Below are positions 52,501 to 60,949 of a stretch of 64,000 nucleotides of DNA, in pieces (position 1 is the first letter of the stretch; every line of letters starts with the position of its first letter). The stretch is from Micractinium sp. NFX-FRZ (lineage: Eukaryota; Chlorophyta; Trebouxiophyceae; Chlorellales; Chlorellaceae). Location: NCBI GenBank assembly GCA_029339195.1, contig JAPTJF010000018.1, positions 186,001-250,000 on the forward strand, given 5' to 3'. The notes under the pieces were generated by a model that did no database searches, was not told where the DNA came from, and worked only from the letters and a program-made list of their open reading frames with translations. Position numbers and translations under genes: made by a program.

Positions 52501-55500
52501 GAAAGGCAGCACCCGTGCGGGTGGCAACAGGCAAGCGGTGCCGGCATCTTGCCCGCAGACAGGGTCAACAGTATACATGGCAGGGAATGGGGCGGCAGGC
52601 TGAAGAACAGTGGAAAGTGGTGAGATTCGAAGCAGGCAGCGCACGGTGGCAGGTGCGGAACTGCAGCACACAAGCTCCTGAGGGCGGCTGCCCGGCCCCT
52701 CCACCACCACCCCTGTCCCATGAAGGCCGCACAGCAGGGTGCACAGCACATGACAGGCTGGCGCATGTTGCACTTGACTACTCACACACAAGGCTGGCGC
52801 ATGCTCTGGGCATGGCGCTAGGCAGCACTGTGTGCACTGGCGGAGGCGCCTTTTAGCGCTATCAGTCACTCATAACGCATGTTGACACCCCTCAAGGGGG
52901 TGAGCATTCCCCACAGCCACACCTGTGCCCGGCGGCCCGCACAGAAGCGCCCCCCGCGGCGGCTCCATGCCCAGCTGTATGAACCTGCTGGGGCGCGGGT
53001 GGCGGGTGGCGCAGGCGGCAGCTGCGCACTCATGCCCTGCCGTGCCAACAGGTGAGATGAAAGCAGGTATGAGATACAGCCCACTGGGCAGCTACAGCCC
53101 AGCAGGTGTGCAGCCCAGCTGATGACGGGCAGCAGCAGGAGCATCAGAAGCAGCAGGAGCATCAGAAGCAGCACGCGGCAGCAGCAGCAGCAGCGGCAGC
53201 AGCAGCCCCAGCAGCAGCCCCAGCAGCAGCAGCAGCAGCAAGTGTGCCACCAGAGCCCGCCCACCGCTCCGGGTTGAGCAGCGGCAGCTCCACCACCTCC
53301 TGCAGCCTCTTGATCTGCTCGTCGCATCCGCCCACGTCGCTTCAAACATAACAAAGGGACATAACGGGCACGGTTAGTTGGCACACTCTCTGTTTATTGG
53401 GGAAAGCAGCTCTCCGCCCAACGCAGCCACCCACGTCGCTGCAGGACAACGTGCAATGCAGTGCAATCAAAACGCGGTGGGGGCGTCAGTTACGGCACGT
53501 GCATGATGAGGTCGGCTCCGCCACTTCTTCGTGCGGTAGGGAGCGGCGGCAGAGGGCAGAGGTTTTGAGGGTGGCTCAGCGGCACACGCAACGGCAACAT
53601 GTGCCTTCAGACATGGGACGCTGCACCCTGTAGGCTCGTCCGGTTGCCCGGTACTGCCCCTCAGCATCATGCACTGCGCTGCCCTAATCTGCCTGTTCAG
53701 CATGCGCCCCCGGGAGCATCATGCTCACCGAGTGTCCCGTCGACTTCCTGTACTGCCCCAAACCACACTACACATCTATGCGCTGCCCCAAACATTCACC
53801 TGTACGTCACATACGGCCGCTCCTGCACCTGCATCATGCCCATCCCATGGCCCCACACCACCCTGATCTCATACTGGGGCACCAACACCACAGCTGCACC
53901 TTGCCATTGTCGCAGTGCTGCAGTGTAACAGCCACAGCCTTCTTGACCTTCTTAGCGGCGGGCTTGCGCCCTATCACCTTCTGAGCTAAGAAGGACAAGA
54001 AGGCTGTGGCTGTTACACTGCAGCACTGCAACAATGGCAAGGTGCAGCTGGTGTTGGTGCCCCCAGAACACCTCGGCCGCCCCCCGGGTTACCTGTACGT
54101 CACATCCGGCCGCTCCTCCACCTGCATCATGCTGACCTCACCATTCAGCCAACTTCTGCACTGCCCCCTAACCACAATACACATCTATGCGCTGCCCGCC
54201 CCCGTTCAACTTTACGTCACAAGGCGCACAAGGCTGACCGCCTGGTCCAGCTTCTTGGGCACAGGCCCGACCCACACTGTACCACCTCACCCCGCCACCC
54301 AGCTTGCCTGTACTAACCTGTACGTCACATCCGGCCGCTCCTCCACCTGCATCATGCTCACTTCGTGGTCCAGCTTCCTGGGCAGGGGCAGCTGGATGCG
54401 CAGGCGCTGCGGGTCCACACCCACCCGCATCCCCTCTTCCACGTCAGTGGGGGCCAGCCGCTCGCCCAGGCCCACTACAAACTGCGGGGGCGGGGCGGCG
54501 GGAGGGGAGGGCAACAGCGGGAGGGGCATGAGAGGGGTGGGGGCTGTGTTGCACGAGTTGTGGGCATGCCCGCCCCTATGGTATAGGTGCCGGCCAATCG
54601 GCCAGGCCTGCTACGAGGTGCATTGGGGGCCGGGCAGGGCATTGAGGGGTGCGGGCGTGCAATGCGTCTGCTGTCTGGACGGCAGGCAGCCGCCCGGCCT
54701 GGTTGCCCAGGCTCCCCCACAAGCTGTGAGAGAGCAGGGTGGTGTGGCAGTGCCAAGCTGGCTGGCCAGAGAGGTGGGGGGGGGGGGGGCGGTGGTGCAT
54801 CAATTAGTTGAAGTTGAGGAGCAAGGTGGTGAGGAAGGGGGAGGGGAGGGAACATGCGGGCCATGGGAGCCTGGGAAAGGCATGGGTGGGCCGTCGGACA
54901 GGAGGACTGGGGAGTGAGTGTAGTGCAGGCAGGCAGGCAGGCGCACCCCCACACCCTCCATTCCCCCCCTGCTCCCCACTCCCGTGCCGCTGCCCCACCC
55001 CCGCTTGCCTTGCCCATGCGAGGCATGTCAATCGTGAAACGAGGCTCCGCTAGCGCTGCGTCCCCTTCCAGCTTGGAGGTGCACTTGACCACCTGCTTGG
55101 GTGTGGGCAGGGCAGGGGTGGGGCAGGAGCGTTGGGGCGGCAGGAGGGGAGGCGAGTGGGCACGGAGGCAGGGCACCCGCCGAGCTGGTTGGAGCAGCTG
55201 ACCACCAGTGGGGGGCGGGGCAGAGGAGAGCGGGGTTGGTGCGGGCCAAAATTGGCTGGAGGAGTGATTGGCACGGGGGTTTTCATGTCTTAAACTACAT
55301 CCATCAGCAGCCGCCCCTGCCCCTGCCCTACCTGCTCCTCCTGCACCGCCGCTCGTGCACCCAACCCATGCCGCCCCAACCTGCTCTCCAATCAAACATC
55401 CACTGCTAGAACCCCTCCTTCTGGGGTTCAGTTACCCTGAGTGACCTGCCCAGACGGCTCCTCCTGCAGCGCCTGCCTGGCTGCCCTATCCTGCCTTTGA

Positions 55501-56242
55501 TCCAACTGCTCCACTCCAACGTAGTTTGATTGGGATCTGTTGTTGGCACCACAAGTTGCCCGCACCTCCCACCTGCAGGGACAGCTCCTCCTGCAGCGCC
55601 TGCCTGTCTGCCGCCAGGTCCCAGCGCATCTGCGGGGCCAGCCCTGTGCCCTGCTCGTGGATGCATGCCGTCGCGTGCACCTGCGAAAGGAACGAGCGGG
55701 GGGGGCGGGGGGAAGGCGGATTGGGTGCACAGGGGAGCAGCTCACCTGCTTGCATGGCACGGGTGCCCGTGCCCGCCTATCTGACCCTGTTGACGCCCAC
55801 GGTGCGGTGCTAGCGACTGGCAAGGGCACCACTGGAAGGAGGTGATGCCCCCTGCCAGCACGCTGCTGACTCAGCCAGGGACCGATACACCGCCTCATGC
55901 TGGGTGCTGCGTTGTGGCGGGTGCCGCTGCCTGCGCCAAGCCTGCCTCCTCCCCCACCTTCTTGTCCAGAGCCTGTATCTCACTCTCCAGCCGGGCAATG
56001 TGGGAGGCGTACGGCCCTGCAGGCAGCAGAAAAGCGCGGCGGCGGCGGCTGCACGAGCGCGTGAGTGCGGCGGCGGGCTGCAGTACCAGGCGTGATCCGC
56101 CGAGCTGTGGCCCTAGGACTCTGCCTGCGCCCCTCCCCCCGGGCGCGCCTGCAAGGTATGAGTTCAGCAGCTGCACGTCGGTCTCGCTCAGGGGCTGGAC
56201 TTCTCGCCGCTTGTCGGGTTCCCCGGCAATGTGTGTCGCCAT
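49534..56242 (-). CDS. RPT1: 26S proteasome regulatory ATPase subunit RPT1
   Basis: Fourteen exons on the complement: 56149-56242, 55958-56016, 55573-55680, 55009-55092, 54318-54481, 53265-53339, 52923-52984, 52366-52472, 51784-51883, 51191-51267, 50662-50819, 50421-50484, 50026-50100, 49534-49590; 427 residues, phases closed. AAA+ ATPase of the 19S base that unfolds substrates. It has an N-terminal coiled coil, then [16 protein letters not shown] and the OB segment [14 protein letters not shown], Walker A GPPGTGKT (across exons 7/8), Walker [30 protein letters not shown], arginine fingers in RPGRVDRR, and the C-terminus [15 protein letters not shown]1 normally lacks the HbYX tail and so does this one. 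Introns 1 and 4 use GC donors. Introns hold many exon-edge copies and an inverted repeat. Confidence 0.96.
50845..51115 (-). repeat. Echoes of RPT1 exon 11 start and exon 10 end
   Basis: At 50855-50887 GGTTGGTGGCCAAAAGGACC plus acceptor-like TGCAAC copies the exon 11 start (true 50800-50826). At 51052-51112 a 60-bp copy of the exon 10 end and donor (CACACCTTGGTGCTCCCGCG, true 51185-51240) has an in-frame stop. Confidence 0.85.
51600..51780 (-). repeat. Echoes of RPT1 exon 9 end
   Basis: CTCCTCACCTCCCTTCTCCT at about 51622-51641 followed by GCATCCCACCAC, and a weaker GACCTCCCTGCTCGCCAGTG at 51729-51748, resemble the exon 9 end/donor at 51778-51825. Confidence 0.55.
52020..52565 (-). repeat. 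Echoes around RPT1 exon 8
   Basis: Copies of the exon 8 end with donor: CTCACCAGCCGCGGCCCCTC followed by CCATATAGCG at 52024-52054, and CTCACCAGCCGCACCCTG at 52197-52214 (true site 52361-52392). A copy of the exon 8 start/acceptor (GGCATCTTGCCCGCAGACAG) lies at 52542-52561. Confidence 0.75.
53100..53250. repeat. CAG-rich simple repeat in RPT1 intron 6
   Basis: Imperfect GCAGCAGGAGCATCAGAAGC units followed by (GCAGCA)n and CCCCAGCAGCAG runs, all intronic. Confidence 0.85.
53395..53435 (-). repeat. Echo of RPT1 exon 6 start with a stronger acceptor
   Basis: In transcript sense CTGCAG|CGACGTGGGTGGCTGCG at 53423-53446 resembles the real exon 6 start, which is preceded by the weaker TTTGAAG|CGACGTGGGCGG at 53339. 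Confidence 0.7.
53640..54265 (-). repeat. Multiple echoes of RPT1 exon 5 end
   Basis: The true exon end with donor (ACCTGTACGTCACATCCGGC, 54316-54335, continuing CGCTCCTCCACCTGC) recurs almost perfectly at 54088-54135, with one or two changes at 53801-53847, and more decayed at 54205-54258 and about 53700-53755 (CCTGTACTGCCCC words shared). Confidence 0.9.
53876..54063. repeat. Inverted repeat (hairpin) in RPT1 intron 5
   Basis: Left arm 53876-53956 and right arm 53985-54063 are reverse complements apart from a 2-nt indel and two mismatches; the spacer is 28 nt. Both arms carry GCTGCACCTTGCCATTGT and its complement and end at CTTCTTAGC/GCTAAGAAG. The transcript of either strand could fold into a long near-perfect stem. 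No transposase or target-site duplication was identified. Confidence 0.9.
55440..55492 (-). repeat. Echo of RPT1 exon 3 end
   Basis: GGCTCCTCCTGCAGCGCCTG at 55456-55475 copies the exon 3 end ([17 protein letters not shown], true 55568-55615), with a donor-like GTCACTC. Confidence 0.7.
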
Positions 56243-57011
56243 CGTGCCGGAAGCTCATTTGTCGATGTAATGTGCTTTGGACCGTTTCGGAAGCCGCTTT
56301 CGCCTCTCAGGGAAGGGGCTGAGCTGGCACCGCCGCCAGCCGCCTGGCGCCGCCGCACAACGTGCCTCGTGGAGCTGCTCAGGCTGGTCAGAGCAGCTAG
56401 CTTGGTTCAGAGCGCTGGCATCAAAAGGGATCCACCAGCCTGTCAACAATCGGCCCTAACTCAGGGCTGTGCATGGCAGCACCGGCTTCCGTGTGCTGCC
56501 ACGGGTGCCGCCTCTGCTGCCGCAACTGGCACACCCCCAGCGCTTGGCGCGTGTACGTGGCTGCCAGAGGGATGGTAAGTCACAGCCGACCAATGGGACG
56601 ATACACAGGGCTTGCTCCTTGCATCGCACCAATCAACCAATAGCCCCTGTGCACCCGAGCGCGTGCGCCGATCAGATGGCGCAAACAGTCACTGGTGTGA
56701 CACCAAGCCTGTTTCTTGCTTGCCTCTTGTGCATGTGTCCCCTGTATTCCGCCACTGCTTACATGGATTCACCATACCCGCGGCACGGCCTGCCGACGCT
56801 GCCAGTCAGTCAGTGGGCCAGGGCCAGGCGGGTGCCAGCACAGCACAGCAGTCACTCCCCACCAGGTCAGCATGCCGGTCACATAGAGATCCAGCGGCCA
56901 CCAGCCGGTGATAGGCAGCGGGGTCTATGCCATCTCTTCTGCGCTCTTGCTTACATCATGTTGCCGTTCACTAGCTAGGTATATAAGGCCCAGGCAGGGG
57001 CCCAGGCTGGA
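56243..57011. other. Region upstream of RPT1
   Basis: RPT1 promoter and 5' leader next to the 3' flank of the six-helix membrane-protein gene. A TATATAAGG element lies on the plus strand at 56981-56989 but faces away from RPT1 and has no plus-strand gene after it. Nothing else recognised. Confidence 0.45.
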
Positions 57012-58735
57012 CTAGGCCGCAAGAGGCGCCAGCGCAGTCACAGCCCACCAGATCAGCATGCTGCCCACAAACACATCAAGGGCCCACCAGCCAGTCAGCG
57101 GCATCCCTGGCTCCGCCTGCTGCAGCCGAGCCAGGCGCTCCGCCGCTGTTGCCGGCTGCTGCCGGGGCTCCTGCTGCTGCCGGGCCAGGCGGGACGCCGC
57201 TGCTGCCGGCTGCTCCCGCTGGCCCCCCTGCATCTGCTGCCGCAGCCGGCAGGTTTCCAGGGCTCGGTGTGCGTGCCACTCGCGCGTGTAAGTGGCTGCC
57301 AGTGGGACGGCCAGCGCCAGCAGTGTCCACAAGTGCCAAACGATGGCCAGGCACTGCCGCATGGGGGTGAGCGCCTCGGCCTCGGCTGGAGAGAAGGCGC
57401 GGTTGGTGGAGCCGCTGCAGCGCAAGGGCCACGTGGCCCAGGGGGAGGTGCAGTTGGCGGGATACCACGCTTGGCGGCTGCCCATGCGCGTGCAGGCAGG
57501 AAGGCAGCCAGGCAGGCAGGAAGGCGGGCAGGCAGGCGGGCAGGCCAGCACACACATGATGTCAACAGCCTCACATTCGAGGGCGCTAGCATGATGCCAT
57601 GGCAGGCAAGTGATGCCAGCGCACGCTGAGTGCTGTCACTTGCTTGCAAACGTGCGTGAACCCTGCCCCCACGGCCATCGCCCAGCCACCCCACCATCCC
57701 CGCCCCCAGCGGCACTCACTGCAGAGCGTCGAGGGCGCGAAACAGGCCGCCCAGCGGATCCCAAATGCCAGGGGCGCCCAACAGCGTGCGGCAGTAGCGG
57801 GGCGCCCCCGCCAGAGGCCCCGCGGCCACCAGCGGCAGCGCCACGCAGCTCCATGCCAGCACCATCTGGCAATCGCAGTGGTAGATGCACGCCCAGAGCG
57901 GTCCGCCTGCAGAGGAGATGCGCAGGGGTGGGAGGGCGTACGTGTTGCCTGCTGGGCGCTGGCACAGCGCGCATAGCAGGGAAGGTCAGGCGAGGGATGG
58001 CGGATCGGGGCTGACGTGGCTCTCAAGGACGCATGGGTTCTTTTTGTGTGGCGCCATGCCAGCATTGTCCTCACCTATGAGAAGCATGAGGAGCAGCAGC
58101 AGCGGGCTGCCGGCGTGAGAGTGTGGGGTGCTGACGTGGCTGCTGCCCATGCCTGCACAGCACAGCTCGGAGGGTGGCTCAGCTGCTGGTGGGGCGCTGG
58201 CCCAACCTCACCAGGTCAACTTGCTGAATATACAGTGCAAGGCACACTTGCTTGCAATAACTGCCACGTAGGGTCCCCCTGGCCTTCCCATACCTATGAC
58301 CCAAACCGTGGCGCTCTGGCCCAGCAGCGCCAGCAGCACAAATGCCTCCCTCCGGCGCACATATGCCGCACGCTGCCGCGTCGCCAGCTGGGCCAGGCAC
58401 TCTGCCAGCAAGCACCAGGCAATGGCGACGGCCGTAACGCCTGCAGCGTGAACAAGGGTGTTGCATGAAAGGGGGGCTGTAAACAGCAGCCAGTGCAGTG
58501 GGCGGCGCTGGCTCGTGGGAGTCATGCCGCCGTCATGAGCGCATGCCGGAATGACAACCAACTGCTCCTGCGCATCCCCTGGACCTCTGCCCCACAAAGT
58601 GTCCGCCGTCCACTCACCCAGTCGTCCGTCTCGGAACAAGATGATTAAAAGTATCCACAGCAGGACGGAGCGGGATGACACTCTCCAGCACAGTGCGTCA
58701 GCGGCGGCGCTGCGCTCGTTCAGCTCCCTGCACAT
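57012..58735 (-). CDS. Six-helix membrane protein, unknown function
   Basis: Four exons on the complement: 58618-58735, 58294-58440, 57720-57906, 57012-57477; 305 residues, phases closed. Hydrophobic segments: SVLLWILLIILF, VTAVAIAWCLLAECLAQ, FVLLALLGQSATVWVI, MVLAWSCVALPLVAAGPLAG, a helix around CLAIVWHLWTLLALAVPLAA, and WWALDVFVGSMLIWWAVTAL at the C-terminus. Between helices 5 and 6 is a charged Gln/Arg/Ala-rich loop with three repeats of the type AAASRLARQQQ. A Cys-containing loop (WYPANCTSPWATWPLRCSGS) precedes helix 5. I do not recognise the family. A minus-strand TATATAATAA lies about 130 nt upstream. A further hydrophobic stretch at 58072-58110 could be an extra small exon, but its phase does not fit. 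Confidence 0.65.
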
Positions 58736-59807
58736 CGAACAGGACCGCCAGGTGGGTGCAGTTGAGTGGCCGGCGATGGAGCGTGCGTGCACACGGGAAA
58801 CGGGATTAAGTGCAAGGGCACGAAGTGTGAGATGCAGGCAACTACTGGCGGTGGCGAGCGGCGCTTATTATATATGCAGCTGCGGCGGCAGTCGCCGAGC
58901 GACCTTTTTGGCGCGCTGAGCCGGAGCCTCCGCTGCGAGGTCGCTGCATTCTGTTCGCTGGTTTATGAAAGCCAGCTAGAGGGCGCACGCAGGCAGTAAC
59001 AGCTGATTATTGCTCCGCTTATTGCCTGCTCGGCGGCGCACCTACGCAGGCGGCTGCCGGCCAGGTCTCGCAGCCTTCGCGCCAGAGAAGCAATGGGCAT
59101 AGCGAAGCTTGATGCAAATGCATTCCAGAGACGGGGCATTTACGCCAGAACTTAGACAGGGGAAGGGGCACTTTTTGGGTTTCACGTGTTGGCCTCAGGT
59201 ATTGCAGCCGCAATGTAGGGTTGGGGTCCCTTGGAGTGAGCGTCCTAGAGATGTGTAACGATTGGGATGCATTGCAGGCGCCCAGGACCCTGAAACCGGG
59301 CCCGCTGTAAAACTGCCACCTGGCGCTGCTGCCAGCCGTCACCGCCGGCGCGCGCCTCCCCGCCTGACTGCATGTTGCTGATTCCACAAACCCAAACTCA
59401 AAGCTTTCAGTTATGTAATATGCAGCATTAGGACGGCTTCCCTGCGCCCTTCGCACCACCATCATACTGGCCACATCAGATCTGGCCGCTCTGCACCTGC
59501 TGAGAGTGCTCGGCGGCGGACGCGCCGCTCACCCATTGAAGTGAGGCCAGCCGGGCGCAAGCGCCAGCAGGACACAGCTGCAGCTGCCATACTCCATCCA
59601 CCCGGACGCTGCTCTGTGGCACTGCTCTTCTACCCTCGACTCAATTCCAATCCGCTGGTTGCAAGTTCAGGGAAAGAACGTGCATTCATTCGATTTGGTG
59701 GTGCCAGTGTGAGCGCCATGACGGGTAGGCGTAAGAGAGCGCCATGTGCAGGAGGGTCAAGCGGTGAACACGGACACGACATGGAGACGACGAGCAGCAA
59801 TGCAGCA
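58736..59807. other. Region between two minus-strand genes
   Basis: Promoter region of the six-helix membrane-protein gene and 3' flank of the small membrane-protein gene. A plus-strand open frame (59541-60266) overlaps the next gene antisense and is not supported. Confidence 0.45.
58866..58875 (-). promoter_or_regulatory. Candidate TATA box of the six-helix membrane-protein gene
   Basis: TATATAATAA in minus-strand sense, about 130 nt upstream of the ATG at 58735, in otherwise GC-rich sequence. Confidence 0.45.
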
Positions 59808-60698
59808 TCACACCGTGATCTCAACTGTCACCACCTGCGGTGCCTCGTGCTCATCCCCGCGCCGCCTGCTGTTCCCTTTCGGGCGTGCCAGCACCGACTG
59901 CGGCTGCCGCTTCGGCAGCTGCCATTGCTGCTCCTGCTGCGGGCGCTGCTGCGCGTGCTTCTGCTGCTTGCCAGCTGCCGGCAAGGCCGGATGCCAGGAC
60001 CACCCCTGTGGCAGGGAGGCTTGTGCCGCTGTGAAGAGCGCCTGAGCCCTGCGACACCAATGGGTGAACAAGGAGTGAAGTTACTGGCAGGGACCAAGGC
60101 AGGGGCAGATGGCTGTTGGCAGATGGCATCGGACGCAGTGCCACGGCGCTCCACAGACCCCCACTGGCAGCAGCCAATCAAAGCACGCAGCCTGCTTTGC
60201 CAACGTTGGGCGCACCTGCTCTGCACCTCTTCCCAGTATGCTGTGGCTTCTTGCAGCCAGCGCTGAGGGTGGGGCGCGTCTGTGGAGTTTGCCCGGGAAT
60301 GCTGCAGAGTGAGGCCAGCGCTGGCAGGTGCGGCGGCGTGAGCGGTGGCTCTCTCGAGGGCAGCGTCAGAGCCAGCGCTGCTCACGCCCTCCACGCTCAC
60401 TGAGCCGCCGTTGAGTGTGATCGAGATCAGTATTTTTCTGGGGCCGCGCGCTTCCTACAGGCGCAGTAAACTTAGGTTCCCCAAGTCAGCGTGAGGCAGA
60501 GGCGGCCCGGCTGCCAACGCCGCTGCTGAGCAGCTGTGCCTGGCACAACCAACACCTGGCATGCACTCCTTCAAGGGTTCAGGTCCAACCTCGCACCTTG
60601 TTACCGCCGTTTTGTATCGCCAACAGGATGCAAAGGACCAGGGCAAGCAGCAGCCAGCCGCGCCCATCCCAGGCGTCCCTCTCCTCGTGCGACTTCAT
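59808..60698 (-). CDS. Small single-pass membrane protein, unknown function
   Basis: Three exons on the complement: 60597-60698, 60216-60262 (47 nt), 59808-60048; 129 residues, with phase 0 then phase 2 junctions fitting exactly. The N-terminus MKSHEERDAWDGRG precedes one hydrophobic helix, WLLLALVLCILLAIQ. Exon 2 encodes RWLQEATAYWEEVQS. The remainder is Gln/Arg/Lys-rich and ends QVVTVEITV. The length and composition suggest a tail- or signal-anchored protein; no family is recognised. It lies 251 bp beyond the stop of the coiled-coil gene, same strand. Confidence 0.6.
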
Positions 60699-60949
60699 GG
60701 CTGGCCGTCTGTCAGGCAATCCGCGATGCGTTAGATGACGAAACGCGCGCACAGCGGGTGTTGAAGTCGACAGCAGACGAAGTTGAACACAAATTGCTGT
60801 GCTGTGCCAGCTGTTCCTGTATGCCCTGCCCTGCTGGCACATGCCCCCAACCGCTTCCAAATCACATAGCCTTTGCATCTCGTGGAGGTGTTCAATTACT
60901 TCATGGACGGGTAATGACAAGTGAACAATCCGAGCCTGCCCCCAAAGCA

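Noticed and set aside
56981..56989. TATATAAGG as a promoter for RPT1
   Set aside because: Oriented for plus-strand transcription and more than 700 bp from the RPT1 start, with no plus-strand gene following.
58072..58110. Possible extra exon encoding [10 protein letters not shown] in the six-helix protein gene
   Set aside because: The only acceptor gives the wrong phase with exon 2; direct joining of exons 2 and 3 closes the frame.
59541..60266. 241-codon plus-strand open frame
   Set aside because: Antisense to the small membrane-protein gene whose three exons fit in phase; Arg/Cys/Leu-rich composition is typical of a shadow frame.
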